Assembly (NCBI GenBank): GCA_045565285.1
Contig: JBJLFR010000019.1
Span: forward strand, 1-64,000
DNA: 64,000 nucleotides
Source of the DNA: CACIIZ01 sp045565285
GTDB lineage: Bacteria > Pseudomonadota > Alphaproteobacteria > Rhodobacterales > Rhodobacteraceae
Reading direction: 5' to 3'
Made by a program: the position numbers and the translations under genes. A model generated the notes under the pieces. The model was given only the letters and a program-made list of their open reading frames with translations, searched no databases and was not told the origin of the DNA. Below, piece by piece: positions 8,875 through 17,603 of the stretch (positions are counted from its first letter, which is position 1; every line of letters starts with the position of its first letter).

Positions 8875-9889
8875 TTTTCCAACCTTTCGGTAAAATTGTT
8901 GTTCCCCTAATTTTAAGAGGCCCATCTACAGTAACTCTTTGAAGTTTATCTACTTTATACTCAATTTTATCTAATAAGATATCAACAGTTTTTTTAACCA
9001 TTAAGTCAACTGGCTGACTAACCGTTGTTAAATTAAATGATGGCCATGAAGCAGCTGGTACATCATCATAACCAACTACAGATACATCATCAGGTATTAT
9101 AAAACCTAATTCATAACGCAAAGTATCCATTACAGCAAAAGCCATATGATCATTAGCAACGAAAACAGCATCTGGAGGGTCTTTTAAAAACATTTTTCGA
9201 GTTGCCTCCCTTGCCTCCTCTAAAACAAAATTACCAACTTCCCGGCAATGGAGGTTAACCCCAGAAGTAGTAAGCTCTGATACAAATCCTTCTTCACGAT
9301 CTCTTTGAGTCGAAGCTCCTTCCCATCCTGCAATATATCCAATTTTTTTATGACCCAACGATAAAAGAAATTTAGCAACTTTCTTACCTCCTTCAAAATT
9401 ATTAGAAGTCACAGCTGACATATATGATGCATCCTGTGATCTATTAAATAATACCATTGGAACACCCACATTCTTACAACGCTTCGTTAAATTTGAGGAC
9501 ATCGAAACTGATGCTGTAATAATTCCTTCAACCTGATAATCCAAAATTTCTTCAATCACCCCATCTATACTTTGCATATCTTTTCCAGCCATAAATATTA
9601 AGGCATGATAGCCTTTGGATTGTAATACATTTGACAATTTTTCTAATGCCTCTGGATAGAATTGGTTTTCTAAATAAGCGACTATAATACCTATTATTCT
9701 GCTTTTTCCAGAAACCATTGCTCGAGCTAAAACATTAGGTCTATAGCCTAAATCAAAAGCTGCTTTTTTAACACGTTGAGTAGTACTTTTAGAAGCAGAT
9801 GCACCAGGTGTAAAAACTCTACTAACAGCAGATTGAGATACTCCCGCTAATTTAGCTACTTCGGCAGAAGTTATTTTTGTATTACTCAT
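8861..9889 (-). CDS. LacI-family transcriptional regulator
   Basis: 343 residues. The N-terminal HTH reads SAEVAKLAGVSQSAVSRVF, followed by the hinge helix VLARAMVSGKSR, which inserts into the minor groove at the central CG of LacI operators. A periplasmic-binding-like effector domain follows (IIGIIVAYLENQFY, VVGYDDVPAASWPSF). The start at 9889 is set by an ATGA overlap with the SDR stop. It lies inside the catabolic operon. The two TTGCATACGT-containing palindromes at 5026 and 17456 are its likely operators, giving feedback control by a pathway intermediate. Confidence 0.93.
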   Translation of the reverse strand: MSNTKITSAEVAKLAGVSQSAVSRVFTPGASASKSTTQRVKKAAFDLGYRPNVLARAMVSGKSRIIGIIVAYLENQFYPEALEKLSNVLQSKGYHALIFMAGKDMQSIDGVIEEILDYQVEGIITASVSMSSNLTKRCKNVGVPMVLFNRSQDASYMSAVTSNNFEGGKKVAKFLLSLGHKKIGYIAGWEGASTQRDREEGFVSELTTSGVNLHCREVGNFVLEEAREATRKMFLKDPPDAVFVANDHMAFAVMDTLRYELGFIIPDDVSVVGYDDVPAASWPSFNLTTVSQPVDLMVKKTVDILLDKIEYKVDKLQRVTVDGPLKIRGTTILPKGWKNEGI

Positions 9890-10650
9890 CCAGCAGTCCA
9901 ACCTCCATCTACTAATAAAGAAGACCCTGTTACTAGGCTAGAAGCATCAGACGCAAGATATACGACAGCACCCATTATATCCTCTACTTTTCCAATTCTT
10001 CCAATTTTTATTTTATCTTCTATCCATTTTCTTTTTTCTGGTACTTCAAATGTTTTTTGCGTCATCTCAGTTAAAATAAAAGTAGGACATATAGTATTAA
10101 TCCTGATCTTGTGTTTGCCAAATTCAATCGCCATCGCTTTTGTAAAACCTTCTACTGCATGTTTGGATGCACAATAAACGGCTCTTTCCTGTCCACCGAC
10201 TAACCCCATTTGTGAAGATATATTTATTAATGAACCTGGTTTTTTTTCTAAAATTAACTTTCTTGCAATTGATTGTGTTAAAAAATAAGCACCTCTTAAA
10301 TTTGTATTCATAACTAAATCAAAATCTTTTAGCGATGTATCTTTTGAAGCAGAATGCTTTGAAATTCCTGCAGAATTTACTAAAATATCAAATGTTTCTC
10401 CATTCGTTATGTTTTCTGATGTTTCATTAATATCATTTATATCCAATTCTATAATTCTGACTTGGTAATCCTTTTTTTCCATATGGTCAGCTATTTTTTT
10501 AAGTCTATCTATTCTTCTTGCTGCTAAAGTAACTTTTGCTCCATGTTCAGCAAGTGCTACAGCACATGCAGTTCCTATACCTGAAGAAGCTCCTACAACT
10601 AAGGCACTCCTTCCTTTTAATGAAAATGATGGCATTATTGGTAATTGCAT
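9886..10650 (-). CDS. Short-chain dehydrogenase/reductase
   Basis: 254-residue classical SDR. It has the cofactor loop VVGASSGIGTACAVALAE, NSAG, catalytic Ser in INISSQMG and YxxxK as YCASKHA. The C-terminus is TGSSLLVDGGWTAG. An Arg pair after beta-2 (AARRIDRL) favours NADP(H), which is inference. It would oxidise or reduce a hydroxyl or ketone in the pathway encoded by the surrounding operon. It starts 3 bases after the SnoaL-like gene stop and overlaps the LacI gene by ATGA. Confidence 0.9.
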   Translation of the reverse strand: MQLPIMPSFSLKGRSALVVGASSGIGTACAVALAEHGAKVTLAARRIDRLKKIADHMEKKDYQVRIIELDINDINETSENITNGETFDILVNSAGISKHSASKDTSLKDFDLVMNTNLRGAYFLTQSIARKLILEKKPGSLINISSQMGLVGGQERAVYCASKHAVEGFTKAMAIEFGKHKIRINTICPTFILTEMTQKTFEVPEKRKWIEDKIKIGRIGKVEDIMGAVVYLASDASSLVTGSSLLVDGGWTAG

Positions 10651-10653
10651 AAT

Positions 10654-11706
10654 CTATTGATCCTCTAGAATTGAAATTGATCCTAAATTCCTAGCTTTGT
10701 TAAATTCGTTTAACCTATCAAAAACATTGATACCTACTTGATTAAAAACATCCAACAAATCCACTAAAACCCAATTTTCTCTTATTAAACCAGCCTCTAA
10801 TCTCCAAAAATCTAAACTCCTTAACATAATTTCTTTATTTACTGGTGCAATTCCTAACCAACCATCATTAGTTAAACTCATCTTCATGTTTGGCCAACCA
10901 GTTTCACACACATATGGACCAGATCCAATCCAATGCGTTTCAGCAATCCAATTTGAGTTTACATCTGATTTTTTATCCACAGTTCTATTTGGCATACCCC
11001 TTAAAAAAGGGATTTGATGCCAATTTCTAAAACCTGAGATACCTCTACAAGCTCCAATCCCAGCTGGCCCATACCAATTAAATTTAGGATGCCAGTATTT
11101 CTCAAGATTCATTATCTTAGGATCTGGATTTTCAGGATGAAGACACATATCACTTAGCATATTTTTTATGAGATCCATGCTTTTTTTCCCATTACCGTGA
11201 TCATCCAAACCATCTGATGTCATTGGGGATGGTGTACATAAATAGGCTCCTAGTTGAGGAGACATAGGCCAAGAGTTTGATAATATCATTAGTTCTGGAA
11301 TATCCCAAATTATTTGCATTTCAACAATTTTATTTTCTTCAATGCAAAAAAATTCGTGATATCTCATGTGAACTAAATGACCTGTAGGTGGAATTTTCAA
11401 AAAGGGCTTAACAAATGTTCCCATATAGTTTCCCATTGAACCAACCCAATTAGCACCTTCAGGAGTAGTTCCTGCTAATAGAATCATATCTCTTCTTTCT
11501 AAATCTGGAAGAGCATTCAATAGGGGAACATAAGCAGTATTAAAAAAACTTTTTGAACCATTCAATACCCCAAAAGGATGGCACATTTTTATAGTTACAT
11601 TATCACAAAAAAGAAATTCAAATGATTTTTTAACATTGTTTTCATTAAAATCTCTCATAGAAGATAGTAATGGCATTAAAAATTTTTTGAGTTGAAAATC
11701 TTTCAT
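10654..11706 (-). CDS. Two-lobed SnoaL/NTF2-like protein (second of three)
   Basis: 350 residues, no signal peptide. Both halves look NTF2-like: CDNVTIKMCHPFGVLNGSK opens the first and WHPKFNWYGPAGIGACRGI the second. The second motif (WxGPxGIGA) recurs in the divergent paralogue at 17604 as WWGPTGIGATYTI, so the two are clearly homologous. The gene is immediately downstream of the HisD-like gene (5-base gap) and upstream of the SDR, which suggests a cyclase or hydratase-like step coupled to the dehydrogenases. The substrate is unknown. Confidence 0.72.
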   Translation of the reverse strand: MKDFQLKKFLMPLLSSMRDFNENNVKKSFEFLFCDNVTIKMCHPFGVLNGSKSFFNTAYVPLLNALPDLERRDMILLAGTTPEGANWVGSMGNYMGTFVKPFLKIPPTGHLVHMRYHEFFCIEENKIVEMQIIWDIPELMILSNSWPMSPQLGAYLCTPSPMTSDGLDDHGNGKKSMDLIKNMLSDMCLHPENPDPKIMNLEKYWHPKFNWYGPAGIGACRGISGFRNWHQIPFLRGMPNRTVDKKSDVNSNWIAETHWIGSGPYVCETGWPNMKMSLTNDGWLGIAPVNKEIMLRSLDFWRLEAGLIRENWVLVDLLDVFNQVGINVFDRLNEFNKARNLGSISILEDQ

Positions 11707-11711
11707 ACTCT

Positions 11712-13022
11712 TTACTCAGCCGCACTACCAAAAGGTATATTTTTTCCACCATAACGACGAACTCTTAAATTACACTGTTCTGCATGCCCTACAAAACCCT
11801 CTAACATACAAAGTCTTGAACCATATTCCCCAACTTTAACTGCTGCTTCATCAGTTTTAATTTTTTGATAACTGTGAGTTTTTAAAAATTTACCTACCCA
11901 TAAGCCCCCTGTATATCTTCCAGCTTTTTTTGTTGGTAAAGTATGATTGGTGCCAATCACTTTATCACCGTTTGCTACATTTGTCCTAGGGCCTAAAAAT
12001 AAAGCACCATAAGAATGCATATTTTCTAAATACCAATCATCTCTATCCGTCATTACTTGAACATGTTCATAGGCCATCTCATTAGCAACACCAAGCATAT
12101 CAAGATGATCATTACATATTATTAAATCACCATAATCTTCCCAACTAGCTTTCGCTGTTTCTGAAGTTGGTAGAATTTTTAGTATCCTTTCAATTTCACT
12201 CAAAGTCTCTCTAGCTAACTTTTCTGAATTTGTTATTAGACATGCTGGTGAATTATAACCATGCTCCGCCTGACCAAGAAGGTCTGTAGCACACATTTCA
12301 CCATCAACAGTCTCATCTGCAATAATCATAGTTTCTGTAGGTCCTGCAAAAAGATCAATACCAACTCTTCCAAACAATTGTCTTTTTGCTTCAGCAACAA
12401 AAGCATTACCTGGGCCGACTAACATATGTACAGGTTCTATTGTCTCTGTACCTAATGCCATAGCTGCTATAGCTTGTATCCCGCCCAAAACATATATTTC
12501 ATGTGCACCACCTAATTTCATAGCAGCCACAATTGCAGGATGAGGTTTGCCATTTACTGGTGGAGCTGAAGCTATAATTCTAGGCACACCTGCAACAGAA
12601 GCTGTCAATACAGACATGTGAGCAGATGCTACCATCGGAAACTTACCACCAGGCACATAACAACCAACAGACTGAACAGGTATATTTTTATGCCCTAATA
12701 TTACACCTGGAAGTGTTTCTACTTCAATATCTTTTAAACTTTTAAGTTGTTCATTAGCAAATTTACGTATTTGTTCTTGTGCAAACTTTATATCATTCAT
12801 TTCTCTAGTTGAAACTTTTTGCATTGCTGCTTCTATTTCACTTTCTGATAATGAAAAACTTTGTGGGTTGTACTTATCAAATTTTAAGGAAAGTTCTCTT
12901 ATGGCTTTATCACCCCTTTCCTCGACATCTTGAAGAGTAGCCTCTACCATCATCTTTACTTTTTTATCATCCTCTTTCTTTTGTTTTTCTGGTTTGCTAC
13001 TCTTTAATCTTCTTACTGACAT
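11712..13022 (-). CDS. Histidinol-dehydrogenase-family enzyme (HpsN-like)
   Basis: 436-residue HisD-fold NAD-dependent alcohol-to-acid dehydrogenase. The zinc site is visible in LLGQAEHGYNSPA and VGHAEQCNL, and the catalytic His region in GTNHTLPTKKAGRYTGGLW. No other histidine-biosynthesis genes are nearby, and the gene sits in a sugar-type ABC/LacI operon. A catabolic paralogue is therefore far more likely, such as sulfopropanediol dehydrogenase HpsN, which belongs to this family. A four-electron oxidation of a diol or amino alcohol to an acid is the expected reaction. The DHPS substrate is only a possibility: no sulfolactate lyase is present in the window. Confidence 0.85.
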   Translation of the reverse strand: MSVRRLKSSKPEKQKKEDDKKVKMMVEATLQDVEERGDKAIRELSLKFDKYNPQSFSLSESEIEAAMQKVSTREMNDIKFAQEQIRKFANEQLKSLKDIEVETLPGVILGHKNIPVQSVGCYVPGGKFPMVASAHMSVLTASVAGVPRIIASAPPVNGKPHPAIVAAMKLGGAHEIYVLGGIQAIAAMALGTETIEPVHMLVGPGNAFVAEAKRQLFGRVGIDLFAGPTETMIIADETVDGEMCATDLLGQAEHGYNSPACLITNSEKLARETLSEIERILKILPTSETAKASWEDYGDLIICNDHLDMLGVANEMAYEHVQVMTDRDDWYLENMHSYGALFLGPRTNVANGDKVIGTNHTLPTKKAGRYTGGLWVGKFLKTHSYQKIKTDEAAVKVGEYGSRLCMLEGFVGHAEQCNLRVRRYGGKNIPFGSAAE

Positions 13023-13096
13023 TTTATTCCCTTTTAAATATTTTCATTCAAATTCATAACATTCTTTAATTTCAATTTTGCTAACTATAATATATT

Positions 13097-13978
13097 TTAA
13101 CCTTTGACTGCTCCAGCAGTTAATCCACTTACAATTTGTTTTTGGAAGAACATAACCAATAAGAAAAGAGGGATAGTTGTAGAAACAACAGCCGCAACCG
13201 CAAACATAATATTACCCTCTGTATAAGTTGTTCCAAGAAAAGCTGCTATGGCTGGAACCATTGTTCGATTATTTTCCGCTAACAGCATAGAAGTAACTGC
13301 AAAATCATTATAAGCTAATAGAAAAGAAAACAAACCAGTTGTAATTACTCCTGGCCACATTGCAGGAATAATAACAAATCGAAAAGCCTCAAACTGAGTA
13401 CAACCATCAACCTTAGCACTTTCATCCAATTCTTTAGGAATGTTTTGAAAAAAAGAGTGTAACATCCATAAAGTAAATGGTTGATTTATAGCTACTAAAA
13501 CTACGATTGTAGTAGGTAAAATCCCCCATATATTCCATTCAAAAAACGGTAGCATATAACCTGCTACCAAAGTAATAGGAGGCATTGCCCTAAATATTAA
13601 TGCAATTACTAATAACCAAAATGTATATTGGTAACTTGATCTAGATAATGCGTACCCACCTAATGTCCCAATAGTTAAAGAAGTGCAAACAACAAAAAAA
13701 CATATTATAAAAGTATTTATAGAATTTCGCCAAAAGTGATTTTCTATCCATGCACCTTCATATCCAGTTGTGGTAAAAGCTCTGCCGTACTCAGATTTAG
13801 TTCTTTCTCCAGTTAGCGCATTGGTCCAATCCGAAATAGAGAAAAAATCTAACTCTACTTTAAAACTGCCCCATACTGTCCAAATGAATGGAAATGCTGC
13901 GACAATTAACCAGATTATAATAAATGTATAAATTAAAACTTTAAGGCTAGTTGGTCTTTTCTCTAACTTGATAGCCAT
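13097..13978 (-). CDS. ABC transporter permease, MalG/UgpE type
   Basis: Inner-membrane permease of a carbohydrate-type (CUT1) importer, about 293 residues with six predicted membrane segments. The ATPase-coupling EAA loop reads DESAKVDGCTQFEAFRFVIIP. I chose the ATG at 13978 (MAIKLEKRP): it lies one base after the upstream permease stop and leads directly into the first membrane helix. The longer frame would overlap the neighbour by 68 bases. It pairs with the permease at 13980-15008. Confidence 0.92.
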   Translation of the reverse strand: MAIKLEKRPTSLKVLIYTFIIIWLIVAAFPFIWTVWGSFKVELDFFSISDWTNALTGERTKSEYGRAFTTTGYEGAWIENHFWRNSINTFIICFFVVCTSLTIGTLGGYALSRSSYQYTFWLLVIALIFRAMPPITLVAGYMLPFFEWNIWGILPTTIVVLVAINQPFTLWMLHSFFQNIPKELDESAKVDGCTQFEAFRFVIIPAMWPGVITTGLFSFLLAYNDFAVTSMLLAENNRTMVPAIAAFLGTTYTEGNIMFAVAAVVSTTIPLFLLVMFFQKQIVSGLTAGAVKG

Positions 13979-13979
13979 T

Positions 13980-15008
13980 TTAGGTTCTCTCCCTAAAATC
14001 ACGCCAACTCCTAAACAATACAGGAAACAATAAAATTGAAACTCCAATAATTGTTAAGACAGATGATGCCGCCGCCGAAGAGAGTTGTCTTGTTTCACCC
14101 CCTAAATCATTAAAAATAAACCAACTCAGGCTTTGAGCATGTGCAGATGCATTAAATCCTACTATTGGTTCAAAAACCCTAAAATTATCCATTAATTGTA
14201 TCAATGCCACAAAAGTTATGAGAGGAAATAAATGAGGAATAATAATATATCTAGTTTGCTGATAACGAGAAGCTCCATCAATTTTGGAAGCTTCAATTTG
14301 GTCTTGCGGCAAAGTTTGTAGTCCTGCATAAAATATTACAAAAGCAAATGGTGCTGCGTGCCATATACCATAGATAATTAATGAGCCCCACATTACCCCT
14401 GTTGACGCTTTTAAAGAAAGATTAGGATCGGAAGCAAGCCACTGAACTGCGCTTCCTAAAATTCCCCTGCTATCAATCATCCAAAATAAAACAAGAGCTC
14501 CTATTAATTGGGTCACTACGAAAGGTAACAAAGAGAAGAAAATAACAAGTCCTTTTAATTGAGAACTTATAGCATTTACACTTATAGCAATTAAGAAACC
14601 AAATATAATTACAAAAGGAGTAACTATAAAAGTAAAAGTCAAAGTGAATGCTAGTGCCCTGTAAAATGGTAGGTTTGCAAGTTTATTAAAAATTTCATTA
14701 AACGAATTAGAATTTTTTATTATTTCTCCAACTTCTTTTACTGCAAGGTGTCCTCTATCAAAGAAAATTTCTAAACCAATAAATCGGCCAAGTGGTTCTG
14801 CTTCTCGAATTGCTTTAGTAGCTTCCTGATCCATTGTAGTTTCTACAGTACAACCTACTAGAGGTGTGCAGGTTTCAACTTCTACTAGAACGGCTGGATG
14901 TGGAGCATGAACTGATTGAAGTAACACAGAAATAATTGGAAAAGCAATGAAAAGAACCATTGCGGTAGCTGTTGGTAAAACAAACCAAAAAAAAGTACTA
15001 TGTCGCAT
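13980..15008 (-). CDS. ABC transporter permease, MalF/UgpA type
   Basis: 342 residues, inner membrane. It has an N-terminal helix, a periplasmic insert of about 80 residues (containing two Cys pairs in ETCTPLVGCTVET), then five helices. The EAA loop is IEASKIDGASRYQQTRYIIIP. It is preceded on the minus strand by a strong hairpin at 15036-15061 that separates it from the solute-binding-protein gene. It is partner of the downstream MalG-type permease. Confidence 0.93.
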   Translation of the reverse strand: MRHSTFFWFVLPTATAMVLFIAFPIISVLLQSVHAPHPAVLVEVETCTPLVGCTVETTMDQEATKAIREAEPLGRFIGLEIFFDRGHLAVKEVGEIIKNSNSFNEIFNKLANLPFYRALAFTLTFTFIVTPFVIIFGFLIAISVNAISSQLKGLVIFFSLLPFVVTQLIGALVLFWMIDSRGILGSAVQWLASDPNLSLKASTGVMWGSLIIYGIWHAAPFAFVIFYAGLQTLPQDQIEASKIDGASRYQQTRYIIIPHLFPLITFVALIQLMDNFRVFEPIVGFNASAHAQSLSWFIFNDLGGETRQLSSAAASSVLTIIGVSILLFPVLFRSWRDFRERT

Positions 15009-15035
15009 TAAACATCTCTCAATAAAGAATTAAGG

Positions 15036-15061
15036 AATTAGGGGCTCAATAGCCCCCAATT
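15036..15061 (-). terminator. Hairpin between solute-binding-protein and permease genes
   Basis: GGGGCT (15041-15046) pairs with AGCCCC (15051-15056) around a CAAT loop, extended outward by AATT/AATT arms. There is no clean U-tract on the minus strand. It may act as a partial terminator or as a 3' stabiliser of the binding-protein mRNA. Confidence 0.7.
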
Positions 15062-15071
15062 TTATACTTTA

Positions 15072-16307
15072 TTAATTGATAAAACCTTTTTCCTTTGCAG
15101 CAGCTACATATGCTGCCTCTACATCAGAAAGGGCCTGACTTGCAGATTCTTTACCTTGCATAAAATCTGCTAACTCATTTCCAAGCGCTGTATGTAGAAG
15201 TCCCATATAAGGCAGCATAGGATACGGAGTTGTACTCATTTTTGCCGCTTCAAAAACTCCTATTGCTGCATCAGTAGGCTTGTAACCATCTATTAACCAT
15301 ACCGCTTGTGTGCGAATTTTTTCATCCTTCATTTTATCAGGATGAATAGCATTTATCATGGCTATAAAAGTTGCTTCTGCTTCTGCATCAGAAATATTTT
15401 TAGCAACTGTCCAACCATCCCACCATAAAGTTGAGGCTGGTGTTGATCCACCACCTACTGTCATTGGTCCTGCTATTGAGTGATTGTTTTTTACAGCATC
15501 TATTACACCTTCAGCAGTAGTTTGAGATGCCGCTCTTGATCCCCACATGTTCAACAAAGCAATATTTCCTGCACGATATTCAGCATTTGTTGCATTTGAA
15601 TCATGGGTTAAAAAATCAGGATTCATATATTCTGAAAGTGCTTTCATCATATTTAGGGCATTAACACCGGCTTCAGAACTAACATTTGGTTGAGCAGAAC
15701 CTGATTTAAAATGAGAACCACCGTATCCCAAAAACATGTTATTGAATTCTTGTGCTAAATTCCATCCAGCAGCGTAAGCTCCACCTACTGGATTTTCCAT
15801 AATTCCTTTATCTCTAATCATTTTAGCAGCTGCTAACATATCTTCATATGTTTTTGGAGGCTCAATCCCAATTTCTTTAAGTACATCAGCACGATACATA
15901 AGATGCTGAGCATTGGCCATAAATGCTACTGCCATTATGTTATCACCAATTTTTATAAGCTGGCTTTTTTGAAGTCCCTCTCCATATTTTGCAACTAAAT
16001 CATCAAGAGGTCTAATTACGTCCTCATTCATTAAAGCAACAATTGAAGAATTTGCTATTATAGCAGAAGTATATTCCGCAGGATTTCCCTGCATACCTGG
16101 AACATTTATTTTCTGGTGTTCTGAAGTAAGGTTTGTTTCAACCTTTGCTCCAGTACATTCTTGTGCACCAGCTCCCACAGTTTGTATTGCAGGAAATTCA
16201 TTTCCCACAATGCTAACTCTATCAGAAATTTCACAACCAGCAAAAACTGGTGCCCCAAATAATAAGGTAGAACCAAAGACTACCGAATAAAAAAGTTTTT
16301 TTATCAT
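15072..16307 (-). CDS. Extracellular solute-binding protein, family 1 (MalE/UgpB-like)
   Basis: 411 residues with a Sec signal peptide (MIKKLFYSVVFGSTLLFGAPVFA, cleavage before GCEIS; that AG-C could also be read as a weak lipobox). The mature part has the bilobed family-1 binding-protein pattern. It captures the substrate in the periplasm for the MalFG-type permeases. The ligand cannot be read from sequence; a sugar-like or polyol-like compound is usual for the family. The ATPase gene lies 77 bases upstream. Confidence 0.9.
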   Translation of the reverse strand: MIKKLFYSVVFGSTLLFGAPVFAGCEISDRVSIVGNEFPAIQTVGAGAQECTGAKVETNLTSEHQKINVPGMQGNPAEYTSAIIANSSIVALMNEDVIRPLDDLVAKYGEGLQKSQLIKIGDNIMAVAFMANAQHLMYRADVLKEIGIEPPKTYEDMLAAAKMIRDKGIMENPVGGAYAAGWNLAQEFNNMFLGYGGSHFKSGSAQPNVSSEAGVNALNMMKALSEYMNPDFLTHDSNATNAEYRAGNIALLNMWGSRAASQTTAEGVIDAVKNNHSIAGPMTVGGGSTPASTLWWDGWTVAKNISDAEAEATFIAMINAIHPDKMKDEKIRTQAVWLIDGYKPTDAAIGVFEAAKMSTTPYPMLPYMGLLHTALGNELADFMQGKESASQALSDVEAAYVAAAKEKGFIN

Positions 16308-16384
16308 TTTCTATCTCCATATTTATTAAGTGCAAGTTTAATTACACCGATTAACATCGCGAATGCGAATTTACTAAAGAGGAT

Positions 16385-17434
16385 TTATCCCCCTTCACGT
16401 TTCCCTGTTTTTTTATTAAACAGGTGACATTTTTGAGCAGGTATTTTGATAGAAACTTTGTCTTCAATATTTGCTCTAAAATTTTTGTCTGCTTTGATAC
16501 TAACAAGTGATTTACCAATTTTAACTGTGACCATTGTCGCATCTCCTAAAATCTCAAGGGTAAAAATTTTACTATTTAATTGACCTTTTTCTTTTATGAC
16601 CATGGCATCTTCTGCTCGAAACCCTAGTATAATCTCACCATCATCAGCTTTTAATCCATTGATAATTGTATTTTCAGACGAAAAAACTCCCTTATTAATT
16701 TTACCATCTAAAAGGTTCATTGCTGGAGATCCAATAAATCCAGCTACAAAAGAATTTGCAGGTTTATTGTATATATCAGTTGGATCCCCAACTTGTTGAA
16801 CAATACCTTGTTTCATAACTACAACTCTATCTGCAAGTGTCATTGCTTCTACTTGATCATGAGTTACGTAAATTGTTGTAATAGCTAATTCATGACTCAG
16901 ATTCTTGATCTGAGCTCTTGTAGATACACGAAGTTTAGCATCTAAATTAGAAAGAGGTTCATCCATCAAAAAAACATTAGGCTCTCTTACAATAGCACGG
17001 GCTAAAGCTACTCTCTGCTTTTGTCCTCCTGATAGTTCAGCAGGTTTTCTATGAAGGTAATCGGTCAATTCAACCATTTGAGCTGCTTTTTTTACCTTAC
17101 TATCATGAGTATTTTTTTTTATTTTTCTAACTTTTAACGGAAACCTGATGTTTTCATATACGTTCATGTTTGGATATAGGGCGTAACTCTGAAAAACCAT
17201 TGATATATCTCTATCTTTTGGTTCTAAATTATTTACCAATTTACCATCAATATAAATTTCTCCTGCGGTTACATCTTCAAGACCAGCAATCATTCTCATA
17301 GTAGTAGTTTTACCACAACCAGAGGGACCAAGAAGAACTAGAAACTCCTTATCAGCAATGGTAAGATTAAAATCTTCAACAGCTACAAAATTGCCCCAGC
17401 TCTTGCTAAGATTTCGTAACTGGATTTCTGCCAT
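16385..17434 (-). CDS. ABC transporter ATP-binding protein, MalK/UgpC type
   Basis: 349 residues. Walker A GPSGCGKTT, signature LSGGQKQRVALARA, Walker B VFLMDEPLSNLDAKLR and switch His YVTHDQVEAMTLADR are followed by a C-terminal OB-type regulatory region (from about residue 240) typical of MalK/UgpC. It energises the importer encoded downstream. It is the first gene after the operator-promoter at 17456-17500, so the ATPase, binding protein, permeases, HisD-like enzyme and onward genes may form one long LacI-controlled operon. Confidence 0.94.
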   Translation of the reverse strand: MAEIQLRNLSKSWGNFVAVEDFNLTIADKEFLVLLGPSGCGKTTTMRMIAGLEDVTAGEIYIDGKLVNNLEPKDRDISMVFQSYALYPNMNVYENIRFPLKVRKIKKNTHDSKVKKAAQMVELTDYLHRKPAELSGGQKQRVALARAIVREPNVFLMDEPLSNLDAKLRVSTRAQIKNLSHELAITTIYVTHDQVEAMTLADRVVVMKQGIVQQVGDPTDIYNKPANSFVAGFIGSPAMNLLDGKINKGVFSSENTIINGLKADDGEIILGFRAEDAMVIKEKGQLNSKIFTLEILGDATMVTVKIGKSLVSIKADKNFRANIEDKVSIKIPAQKCHLFNKKTGKREGG

Positions 17435-17455
17435 AAAAAATACCTATTGAACTTT

Positions 17456-17500
17456 TTGCATACGTATTCAATACTACAATTAAAAAAATAAATCTTTCAA
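17456..17500 (-). promoter_or_regulatory. Promoter with LacI-type operator at the ABC/catabolic operon
   Basis: Minus-strand -35 TTGAAA (17495-17500), an 18-base spacer and -10 TAGTAT (17471-17476) face the ATPase gene. The palindrome TTGCATACGTATTCAA (17456-17471) lies directly downstream, over the expected transcription start. It is the same motif as at 5026-5041, with a central CG as in LacI-family sites. The divergent SnoaL-like gene at 17604 shares this intergenic region. Confidence 0.7.
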
Positions 17501-17603
17501 TATTTTTTTTACAAACTTGTGCAAAATTTAAAAACAAAAATTTGTTTATATTAAAAAATGTATCAATATTTTATTTATAAATAACTATTTTTAAGGGTTT
17601 ATA

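Noticed and set aside
11712..13022. Histidine-biosynthesis hisD
   Set aside because: No his genes are nearby; the gene is embedded in a LacI/ABC catabolic operon and begins a run of catabolic enzymes.
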